From Candidatus Falkowiibacteriota bacterium (GTDB lineage Bacteria > Patescibacteriota > Patescibacteriia > UBA2591 > JABMQE01), in contig JABMQE010000125.1 of assembly GCA_013203415.1 (NCBI GenBank), positions 1 to 12,120 of the forward strand: a stretch of 12,120 nt of DNA, read 5' to 3'. Made by a program: the position numbers and the translations under genes. This document shows, piece after piece, positions 1 through 5,278 of the stretch (position 1 is the first letter of the stretch; every line of letters starts with the position of its first letter). Below the pieces are notes generated by a model. The model did not search any database. It had not been told where the DNA came from and worked only from the letters and a program-made list of their open reading frames with translations.

Positions 1-69
1 ATAGGTTAATGATTACTATCCTAATTATACCCTAAAGTGTTGCCAAGGTATTGGGCCATTACGTTACTG

Positions 70-98
70 TTGACTTTTTTGCTAAAATAAGCTATTAT
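70..98 (+). promoter_or_regulatory. Sigma-70-type promoter for the TrmB-family gene
   Basis: A -35 box TTGACT (70-75) is followed after exactly 17 nt by a -10 box TATTAT (93-98), close to the vegetative consensus. Transcription would start near 105, giving a leader of roughly 97 nt before the ATG at 202. No competing promoter is evident nearer the gene. The call rests on box match and spacing only. Confidence 0.55.
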
Positions 99-106
99 CC
101 TAGGAT
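97..106. promoter_or_regulatory. Candidate operator palindrome at the start site
   Basis: ATCCTAGGAT is a perfect 10-bp palindrome overlapping the end of the -10 box and the predicted start site. Its half TATCCTA (96-102) recurs upstream at 17-23, on the other side of the -35 box. A repressor site here, possibly autoregulation by the adjacent regulator, is an inference. A 10-bp palindrome can arise by chance. Confidence 0.3.
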
Positions 107-110
107 GATA

Positions 111-130
111 TGTCGTCGGTTTTGCCGACA
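111..130 (+). other. Small hairpin in the 5' leader
   Basis: GTCGG (115-119) pairs with CCGAC (125-129) across a 5-nt loop. An alternative pairing uses TGTCG (111-115) with CGACA (126-130). It lies in the predicted leader of the TrmB-family transcript. No U-tract follows, so it is not an obvious terminator. Confidence 0.35.
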
Positions 131-149
131 GTTGTAACCCCTCCCGAGA

Positions 150-170
150 CCTCCCCTTGGTAAGGGGAGG
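150..170 (+). repeat. GC-rich perfect hairpin in the leader
   Basis: CCTCCCCTT (150-158) and AAGGGGAGG (162-170) form a perfect 9-bp stem with the 3-nt loop GGT. It resembles the GC-rich dispersed palindromes often seen in gaps of CPR genomes, which is recall rather than a search. The 3' arm holds the only purine-rich Shine-Dalgarno-like tract before the gene. It lies 31 nt from the ATG at 202, too far for normal use and sequestered in the stem. Confidence 0.55.
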
Positions 171-201
171 ATATAAAAAGATTAAATTATATAATTTACC
201 T

Positions 202-924
202 ATGAATTTAGAAAAAATCCTAGAAAATTATGGATTAGACGAAAAACAAGCCAAGGTTTATTTGGCTTGTTTGGAAATGGGTTCGGCTTCGGTGCAAAGA
301 ATTAGTGAGAAAGCTGGTATCCCCCGCTCTACTACTTATGAAATTTTAGATTTTTTACGAGATAAAGGTTTTGTTTCTACTTTTTTAAAGAAGCGAGTTA
401 AATATTTTAGCCCAGAAGATCCTAAAAAGATTATTACTCGGGCCAAAGGAAAGATAGAATCTTTAGAAAAATCTTTACCAAGGATTCTAGCGGCTTACAG
501 ACGCACCGCCCATCAACCAGCGGTTCGGTTTTATCAAGGTAAACAGGGTATGAAAGTTATCCTTGATGAAATTTTAGAAGAGGCCATAGAGATTAAGGCC
601 TTTACTTCTACTAACGACCTTTTTGCCCTGCTTGGAGATTATTGGCCAGATTATTTAAGAAAAAGAATAAAAAAGAAAATTCCAGTAAAAGTGATCACCC
701 AAGAATCTGCCAAAGCCAGAGAGCGTCAAGAGCTAGGACCCCAAGAACTAAGAGAAGTAAAAATTATTCCTGAGAGTTACGGGCATCATGGCCATGTTTT
801 TACCTGGAACAACAAAGTAGCTATTTTTACCTTTAAGAAAGATTTGGTGGCTTTGGTGATCGAAAGCGAGGAGGTCGCCAGAATCCAAGAAGCGACTTTT
901 GATTTTATGTGGGATGCGTGTTGA
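202..924 (+). CDS. TrmB-family transcriptional regulator
   Basis: A DNA-binding regulator of 240 residues. Residues about 8-65 form a winged helix-turn-helix of TrmB type: LDEKQAKVYLACLEMG, then an ISEKAGIPRSTTYEILDFL recognition region. A short coiled segment follows, then a C-terminal ligand-sensing-like domain of about 150 residues. TrmB proteins in archaea respond to sugars. The ligand here is unknown. The frame is open back to a TTG at 157, but that codon lies inside the hairpin at 150-170 and adds 15 residues unlike the family, so the ATG at 202 is chosen. The gene has its own promoter at 70-98 and converges with the Liv-type genes across a shared terminator. Family assignment is firm; the regulated targets cannot be read from the sequence. 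Confidence 0.85.
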   Translation: MNLEKILENYGLDEKQAKVYLACLEMGSASVQRISEKAGIPRSTTYEILDFLRDKGFVSTFLKKRVKYFSPEDPKKIITRAKGKIESLEKSLPRILAAYRRTAHQPAVRFYQGKQGMKVILDEILEEAIEIKAFTSTNDLFALLGDYWPDYLRKRIKKKIPVKVITQESAKARERQELGPQELREVKIIPESYGHHGHVFTWNNKVAIFTFKKDLVALVIESEEVARIQEATFDFMWDAC

Positions 925-989
925 TTACGACTGATTTGTTAGCGATGGATATTTATATTAAATGAGCTAAGCGCTAATCATGGGTTGAA

Positions 990-1035
990 CGCGGATCTAC
1001 TCGCCGATCTAGTACGCTGATCTGCACGCGGATCT
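990..1035 (+). repeat. Four-unit CGCNGATCT array with 12-13 bp period
   Basis: Four copies of the 9-mer CGCNGATCT start at 990, 1002, 1015 and 1027, so the period is 12, 13, 12. The fourth base is G, C, T, G in turn. A degenerate unit (CGCTAATCA) lies at 972-980. No inverted partner array is seen. Similar AATCNGCGT-like tandem words occur in intergenic DNA of unrelated bacteria (recall). Function is unknown. Confidence 0.7.
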
Positions 1036-1050
1036 TTGGTTGGTATTGGA

Positions 1051-1095
1051 AACAAAAAATTCCCAAGAATTTTATTGGTTTGGGAATTTTTTGTT
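1051..1095. terminator. Strong bidirectional rho-independent-type terminator
   Basis: AACAAAAAATTCCCAA (1051-1066) and its exact inverse at 1080-1095 form a 16-bp perfect stem around a 13-nt loop. T-rich sequence follows on + and is present on - as well because the stem ends are A/T runs. It lies between the convergent TrmB-family gene and the Liv-type genes and could terminate both. The GC core is only 4 bp, but the stem is long and perfect. Confidence 0.75.
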
Positions 1096-1101
1096 TTTTG
1101 A

Positions 1102-1137
1102 GACGTACGTACGGACGTACGTACGTTCGTACGTACG
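1102..1137. repeat. GACGTACGTACG 12-bp tandem repeat
   Basis: Two exact 12-bp units GACGTACGTACG lie at 1102-1113 and 1114-1125. A third, altered at its first two bases (TTCGTACGTACG), lies at 1126-1137. A further exact copy lies at 1259-1270, immediately before the end of the solute-binding protein gene. The repeat is self-complementary, so the tract can extrude as a cruciform or an RNA hairpin. The copies at 1102 and 1259 bracket the array at 1171-1259. Confidence 0.75.
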
Positions 1138-1170
1138 TTTCGGTCTTTGGCTTAAAGTCATTAGCAGTGG

Positions 1171-1259
1171 GTTTGGTTGTTAGTCTTAGGTTAAAGGTAA
1201 CTAACGACTAAAGACCTTTGACTAAACTTACTGCCTTAACCTTAAACTAACGACTAGGG
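1171..1259. repeat. Inverted arrays of 7-bp words (NNNNRGT / ACYNNNN), no gene inside
   Basis: Four contiguous 7-mers ending in GGT or AGT start at 1171, 1178, 1185 and 1192. After one base, four contiguous 7-mers beginning ACT or ACC start at 1200, 1207, 1214 and 1221. An 11-nt interruption follows, then three more (1239, 1246, 1253). The right words are inverses of the left family, for example ACTAACG against TGTTAGT. ACTAACG occurs twice, at 1200 and 1246. The strict 7-bp phase and arm inversion match the arrays around the four-helix-bundle genes. There is no open reading frame in the centre. Confidence 0.6.
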
Positions 1260-1275
1260 ACGTACGTACGTTTAT

Positions 1276-2397
1276 TTAATCTTCGTAAGGCACGAACTGG
1301 CCGGACTTTATTTGGAGCATGTTGAAGATATTTTTCTTTTTGTTTATGCCAAATTCGTCAAATTCGATTTTGCCGCTGACACCAGTGGTGCTAACTTGGT
1401 AGAGGCGGTCTTTTATTTTTTGCCTTTCTGCAGTATCTTTTAGAATTTCAACTAATATTTTTATACTATCAGATGCAAAATAGGTGCCGGGATGGAGGAC
1501 TTTATCTTCGAATCTGGCTATGAATTTTTTTTCGAACTCGTCGGTTTGGTCGCTTCTGGTGATTGGCAAATCCAAGATTAAGCCTTCACCGATTTCGCCG
1601 ATTGAGGTTAGGAAGCTTTCGCTGATTATCGTGCTTAAGGTTAGGAACTGGGTATTTAAATCTAATTCTTTGGCTTGTTTTAAAATATTAATAGCGGCGG
1701 GTTCATACGCGATAATAAAAAGGGCTTCTAGGTCGGCATCTTTTATTTTTGTTAAATTGGTTTTGAAATCTGTAACTTCGGGATTGTATGCTTCTAGGGC
1801 GACAATTTCGGCGCCTAGCTCCCCTACCTTTTTTTCGAACTCCTCTTTTAAGCCAAGACCAAAAGCATTATTTACGTGGATGACAGCGATTTTTTTAAGA
1901 CCTAAATCCTCGACTATAAAGCTGGCTTCGTAGTTAGCCCTATCTTTATTCGACGGCCAGAATTTGAAAACCCAGCCAGCTTCTTTTTCTGGTTTATAAG
2001 ATGCAGCTACAGATAATAGTGTTGGGACATTTTTTTCTTCAGCTAATGGTCCAATAGCTTCGGCTACGCCTGAGCAAACAATGCCGACGATTGCCTGGAC
2101 ATTGTCTATATCCGCGAGTTTGGTAAAGCCGGTTACGCCTTCGGCTGGATCGCACTTGGTGTCTTCTACAACCAACTCGATTTCGATGTTTTCTAAATTG
2201 GCTAACTCTTGTTCTAGGGCTAGCTCGACAGCGTTTCTGACATCTGCGCCAATAGAAATGTTTTTCTCGCTTAATGGCGCAAGAAGACCGATTTTTATTG
2301 TTTTTTCTCCGTCTCCATTTTTGGCAACACTATACCAGATTCCTATGATTGCTAAAATAACAACAATCCAAATGATTGTTTTGGTTGATTTAGACAT
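1276..2397 (-). CDS. Membrane-anchored Liv-type solute-binding protein (paralogue 2)
   Basis: A 373-residue ABC-transporter solute-binding protein of the Leu/Ile/Val-binding, periplasmic-binding-protein type I fold. Residues 7-24 are a hydrophobic anchor, followed by TIKIGLLAPLS, the usual opening strand of LivK-like proteins. Later family features are QAIVGIVCSGVAEAIGPLAEE, the hinge-region KKIAVIHVNNAFGLG and TDFKTNLTKIK. There is no lipobox cysteine, so it is held by an uncleaved N-terminal helix and would face outward. It lies 17 nt after its paralogue (2415-3623) and ends with the same nine residues, SGQFVPYED. Weak AAGG stands 4-5 nt before the ATG. The ligand may be an amino acid or another small molecule. 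Binding specificity cannot be read from the sequence. Confidence 0.88.
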   Translation of the reverse strand: MSKSTKTIIWIVVILAIIGIWYSVAKNGDGEKTIKIGLLAPLSEKNISIGADVRNAVELALEQELANLENIEIELVVEDTKCDPAEGVTGFTKLADIDNVQAIVGIVCSGVAEAIGPLAEEKNVPTLLSVAASYKPEKEAGWVFKFWPSNKDRANYEASFIVEDLGLKKIAVIHVNNAFGLGLKEEFEKKVGELGAEIVALEAYNPEVTDFKTNLTKIKDADLEALFIIAYEPAAINILKQAKELDLNTQFLTLSTIISESFLTSIGEIGEGLILDLPITRSDQTDEFEKKFIARFEDKVLHPGTYFASDSIKILVEILKDTAERQKIKDRLYQVSTTGVSGKIEFDEFGINKKKNIFNMLQIKSGQFVPYED

Positions 2398-2414
2398 AGA
2401 CCTTATGTTAAATA

Positions 2415-3623
2415 TTAATCCTCGTAGGGCACAAACTGGCCGGATTTGAATACTTCCATTATGAAGGGTTGAATAACATCGCCATTTTCGTCAAAGGTTA
2501 GAACACTGCTTGCGCCTTGATAATCTTTTGTTTGATAAAGATTATCTTTTATACATTCGTTGTCTATTTCACATCTTTGAATCATGTCAGCTAGAATTTT
2601 TGTTGCATCATATGCTAAGGCAGAAACAAATTCGGCCTCTTCCCCGTACTCGATATTATATTTCTCAATAAAATCTGATGTTTTTTTACTGGTTTTATCA
2701 AAGGTATTTAATACTATTAAACCATTGGCTGCATCTTTGGCTAGTTCATTAATTTCCGGTCCTTTTGAGCCGCTATGTATTAACACAGGAGTATCAATAC
2801 CCAACTCCTCCCTTTGTTTCATTATTAATCCCACCTCTTTGGGTTCGGCGGCAATTAATATTACTTCTGGTTCTTTTGCTTTGATTTTGGTTAATGAGGT
2901 TTTGAAATCTGTTGCGCCGGGTAGGAAAACTTCTACTTGTTTAACTGTGCCACCAAAATTTTCAAAATGCTGTTTAACTGCTTCCCCGACTCCATGACCA
3001 TAATCGTCGTCCCGGTATAAAAGAGCGATATCGTTTAACTTAAGAGTGTTAATTATTTTGTCTGCTAATTCTAAACTCTCTACTTCTGCAGAAACCCTGG
3101 TTCTAAAAATATAATCTCCAGCTGTAGTTACTTTGGGGCTGCTGGAGCCAGGGGCTATTATTATTACCTTGTTTTCTTCGGCAACAGGAGCCATGGCCAA
3201 AGTTTCTGGAGAGTTAACAGAGCCAATGATAATTTTAATTTTATCTACATTAATTAACTTCTGTAAAACTTTAACTGATTCAGCGGCCTGGCTTAGGTTG
3301 TCTTCGTATATAATCTCCAGTTCTCTGCTATTTATTCCACCCGCGCTATTTATCTCTTTTACTGCTATATCTATTCCTTTTCTTGACCGCTCTCCCCAAA
3401 CAGCTGCATTACCGGTTAATGGTAACACCGCACCGATTTTGATTGTATCTTCTTCGCCTTCTTTTTTGGCAACACTATACCAGATTCCTGCAATTACCAA
3501 CAAAACAATAACAAGCCAAAAAATTGGCCTGCTTGCGTTGCTTTTTTCGGGGTGAGTTTGCTCTTCTGCGCTTCGTTGGTCTGGTTCACCTGTTTGGGGC
3601 GAATTTGGGTTTGGTTCTTCCAT
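2415..3623 (-). CDS. Membrane-anchored Liv-type solute-binding protein (paralogue 1)
   Basis: A 402-residue LivK-like solute-binding protein. A hydrophilic cytoplasmic tail of about 32 residues, rich in Pro, Glu and Asn, precedes a membrane helix at 33-50. The binding domain then opens with TIKIGAVLPLTGNAAVWGE and continues with GIDIAVKEINSAGGI, both classical for this family. LYRDDDYGHGVGEAVK marks the lobe hinge and TDFKTSLTKIK is shared with paralogue 2. A 27-nt block encoding GIWYSVAKK is identical in both genes (3463-3489 and 2318-2344), and both proteins end in SGQFVPYED, so they arose by duplication. No Shine-Dalgarno motif is seen before the ATG at 3623. It is likely co-transcribed with the LivH-like gene 69 nt upstream. 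Confidence 0.88.
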   Translation of the reverse strand: MEEPNPNSPQTGEPDQRSAEEQTHPEKSNASRPIFWLVIVLLVIAGIWYSVAKKEGEEDTIKIGAVLPLTGNAAVWGERSRKGIDIAVKEINSAGGINSRELEIIYEDNLSQAAESVKVLQKLINVDKIKIIIGSVNSPETLAMAPVAEENKVIIIAPGSSSPKVTTAGDYIFRTRVSAEVESLELADKIINTLKLNDIALLYRDDDYGHGVGEAVKQHFENFGGTVKQVEVFLPGATDFKTSLTKIKAKEPEVILIAAEPKEVGLIMKQREELGIDTPVLIHSGSKGPEINELAKDAANGLIVLNTFDKTSKKTSDFIEKYNIEYGEEAEFVSALAYDATKILADMIQRCEIDNECIKDNLYQTKDYQGASSVLTFDENGDVIQPFIMEVFKSGQFVPYED

Positions 3624-3692
3624 AGGAGTAAAATTAGGGATTAATATGGTCTTTTTTTACCCTAACACCATGATTAAAAAAGTCAAGAAATT

Positions 3693-4556
3693 TTATTTTT
3701 TTCTTCCTAGAATTCCTTGGGGCCTTAAGATTAGGAAGATGAAGAGAATTACGAAGGCGATGGCATCTTTGTACCCCGAAGGAAGAAACCAGATGCCGAA
3801 GTTTTCGACTAAACCAAGCAAAAAGGCACCAAGGATGGCTCCGGGAACAGAACCAATCCCCCCGATGATGGCGGCAGTAAAGCCCTTAATCATAAGATGG
3901 GTGCCCATCATGGGCTCTAGGTTTTGCTCTAGCCCCACTAAAATTCCAGCAACGCCAGCAATGGCAGAGCCAATTATAAATGACCAAGAATAGATTTTTT
4001 TGCTTGAGATGCCGACAATTTCGGCGACATCTTTGTTATCGGACACAGCCCGCATGGCCTTGCCAAGACGAGCTTTTTTCATAAAGAGATACAGTATTAG
4101 AAGGAGAACCAAAGACGAGAGAATGATTATAATTTGGAGGGGAGTGATAACGGCGGAAAATATTTCCAGCCCTTTGGCGATTTTGATAAAGCCGATGGTT
4201 TTAACATCTGCTCCAAATATAAGTAAAATTAAGGACTCGAGCAAAATTAAGAGGGCGACACTGGCAATAAGCAGTATAACATTGCTGGCTTTTTTCCGGC
4301 GCAAGGGCTCGTATATAATTTTATTTATTATCCAACCAAAAAAGCCGGACGAGATTATGGTTAGAATTACAGCCAGGTAAAAATTTAAGCCCAGTATAGA
4401 AAAAAATGTGTATAAAAAATAAGCAGCCACAGCCACAACAGCACCATGAGCAAAATGGATAAATTTACCAGTAGAATAAATTAAAGAAAAGCCCGCTGCC
4501 ACAAGAGCATAGATGGCTCCGGCTATCAGGCCATTAAAAAAAAGCTGTGCCAACAT
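3693..4556 (-). CDS. livH: LivH-like branched-chain amino-acid ABC permease
   Basis: A 287-residue inner-membrane permease with about eight hydrophobic segments, the normal length for LivH. Diagnostic parts are the N-terminal GLIAGAIYALVAAGFSLIY, the cytoplasmic coupling loop GKAMRAVSDNKDVAEIVGI (165-183) that contacts the ATPase, the signature KGFTAAIIGGIGSVPGAILG (224-243), and the C-terminal RPQGILG (278-284). In known systems LivH pairs with LivM and with the ATPases LivG and LivF. None of these is in the window, so the protein must either use subunits encoded elsewhere or work in a reduced system. It is followed by two binding-protein genes and preceded by two tiny membrane ORFs, the nearer one ending 11 nt away. 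Confidence 0.9.
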   Translation of the reverse strand: MLAQLFFNGLIAGAIYALVAAGFSLIYSTGKFIHFAHGAVVAVAAYFLYTFFSILGLNFYLAVILTIISSGFFGWIINKIIYEPLRRKKASNVILLIASVALLILLESLILLIFGADVKTIGFIKIAKGLEIFSAVITPLQIIIILSSLVLLLILYLFMKKARLGKAMRAVSDNKDVAEIVGISSKKIYSWSFIIGSAIAGVAGILVGLEQNLEPMMGTHLMIKGFTAAIIGGIGSVPGAILGAFLLGLVENFGIWFLPSGYKDAIAFVILFIFLILRPQGILGRKK

Positions 4557-4566
4557 TTGTTTCTAA

Positions 4567-4665
4567 TTAAAACCAATTATAAGAAAACCAGCCGAGAATA
4601 AAAACGCCGGCTAAGATAATAACCACAATAAGAAAAAATAGGGCTACAAAGAGTTTATCTTCCAT
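4567..4665 (-). CDS. 32-residue single-span membrane protein
   Basis: A short reading frame, MEDKLFVALFFLIVVIILA onward, with one hydrophobic helix over about residues 5-25 and an aromatic tail ending NWF. It starts inside the preceding small ORF (22-nt overlap, 4644-4665) and stops 11 nt before livH, which suggests translational coupling. I do not recognise a family. A helix of this size could be an accessory subunit of the transporter. The frame is short enough that chance cannot be excluded, but a charged start followed by an uninterrupted hydrophobic run in a tight overlap is more than expected. Confidence 0.5.
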   Translation of the reverse strand: MEDKLFVALFFLIVVIILAGVFILGWFSYNWF

Positions 4666-4778
4666 TGCTCGTACATTTCATGAGTAAAACGCCCGCCCAT
4701 GTATATTACGAATATTACAATAAGGCCGGCGATTATGATAACAATTATGTTGTTTTTGGGTTTGTCGAGAAAAGCCAT
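4644..4778 (-). CDS. 44-residue single-span membrane protein
   Basis: MAFLDKPKNN is followed by a strongly hydrophobic helix (residues 11-27) and a polar tail with HEMYEQWK. Positive charge before the helix predicts a cytoplasmic N-terminus. An in-frame upstream ATG at 4793 would add MNRES, encoded by the repeat arm at 4780-4792. I prefer 4778 because the extension is repeat DNA. It overlaps the next small ORF by 22 nt. It has no recognised family. Its position at the head of the Liv-type genes suggests that it belongs with them. Confidence 0.5.
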   Translation of the reverse strand: MAFLDKPKNNIIVIIIAGLIVIFVIYMGGRFTHEMYEQWKINSL

Positions 4779-4779
4779 T

Positions 4780-4814
4780 GATTCACGATTCATGACCCAC
4801 GTAGCATGACCCAG
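4780..4814. repeat. Left arm of 7-bp words beside four-helix-bundle gene A
   Basis: Five contiguous 7-mers start at 4780, 4787, 4794, 4801 and 4808, with consensus GANNCAN (the fourth, GTAGCAT, departs at position 2). The first 13 bases, GATTCACGATTCA (4780-4792), are an exact inverse of 5259-5271 on the far side of the gene. The arm begins 2 nt upstream of the small membrane ORF start, so it fills the gap on this side down to the end of the gene at 4835, apart from about 20 nt. Confidence 0.7.
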
Positions 4815-4834
4815 AGGGTAATGAACGTAGTTTA

Positions 4835-5212
4835 TTAATTATTTTCTTGTTCGATTTGTTTATCGATGCTGTCTATAATACTCCAGAGCATGGCACCGAT
4901 TTCTTCGGCCATTGAGAGGACTTCTTTGTACTCTTCCTTGTTTATATATGCCTGTTTATACGAGAAATAAACTAAATATTTTGTCTCTTTGAGTGAACCG
5001 TAGGATATTTCGTAGAAGTTAAGTTTAACTTTGATTTTTCTTCTAGCATATCCCTCAACATAATTCAACATTACTGATACTGCCGCCCGTCTTAACTGGG
5101 ATACTATACCATAAAGTTCATCTTTGGGGAATTTTTTAGCAAAAGAATAGACCAGTTGGATGTAATTATCTATCTTAATTTTTAGTTTTCTATGATAACT
5201 ATCTTCTGGCAT
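4835..5212 (-). CDS. Four-helix-bundle protein, S23/IVP type (copy A)
   Basis: A 125-residue all-helical protein of the four-helix-bundle family that includes 23S rRNA intervening-sequence proteins and is related to the Avd accessory proteins of diversity-generating retroelements. Family marks are FPKDELYG (28-35), then SQLRRAAVSVMLNYVEGYAR (38-57), the conserved basic and small-residue helix, and LKETKYL (74-80). It shares roughly 55% identity by hand alignment with copy B at 10066-10428. Such proteins form pentameric basic barrels thought to bind nucleic acid. The role of stand-alone copies is unknown. No reverse transcriptase is nearby. The gene is enclosed by inverted arms of 7-bp words and fills the gap between the methyltransferase and the small membrane ORFs. 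No Shine-Dalgarno motif is visible. Confidence 0.88.
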   Translation of the reverse strand: MPEDSYHRKLKIKIDNYIQLVYSFAKKFPKDELYGIVSQLRRAAVSVMLNYVEGYARRKIKVKLNFYEISYGSLKETKYLVYFSYKQAYINKEEYKEVLSMAEEIGAMLWSIIDSIDKQIEQENN

Positions 5213-5223
5213 TATTTAATAAA

Positions 5224-5278
5224 TTGAATCGTGTTACCTGCCTACCGGCAGGCAGGCGTGAATCGTGAATCGTTATAC
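5224..5278. repeat. Right arm of 7-bp words beside gene A, interrupted by a palindrome
   Basis: Words of type NTGNNWC occur at 5224 (TTGAATC), 5231 (GTGTTAC), 5258 and 5265 (both GTGAATC), with a degenerate word at 5272 that runs into the methyltransferase stop codon. They are the inverse of the left-arm words. Between 5237 and 5258 the 7-bp phase is broken by 20 extra bases that hold the GC-rich palindrome. Confidence 0.7.
5237..5256. repeat. GC-rich dispersed-type palindrome
   Basis: CCTGCCTACCGGCAGGCAGG can fold with CCTGCC (5237-5242) pairing GGCAGG (5251-5256). CTGCC with the nearer GGCAG is an alternative. It resembles a palindrome I recall as scattered through CPR and some other genomes. 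It sits within the right word arm, splitting words at 5231 and 5258, as if inserted there. Confidence 0.6.

Noticed and set aside
157..204. Upstream TTG start extending the TrmB-family protein by 15 residues
   Set aside because: The TTG lies in the loop side of the perfect hairpin at 150-170 and the added residues do not resemble the family. The ATG at 202 begins directly with the conserved N-terminus.
925..1275. A tRNA or small protein gene in the convergent gap
   Set aside because: No cloverleaf arms or acceptor-like pairing were found, and no frame of convincing length or composition. The space is taken up by the terminator and repeat arrays.
1484..2449. Plus-strand frames opposite the solute-binding protein genes
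   Set aside because: They are antisense to well-supported family members, Ser-rich and without recognisable domains, as expected of shadow frames.
4835..5212. Four-helix-bundle genes as part of a diversity-generating retroelement or a 23S rRNA insertion
   Set aside because: No reverse transcriptase, template/variable repeat pair or rRNA sequence is present in the window. Only the protein family is shared.
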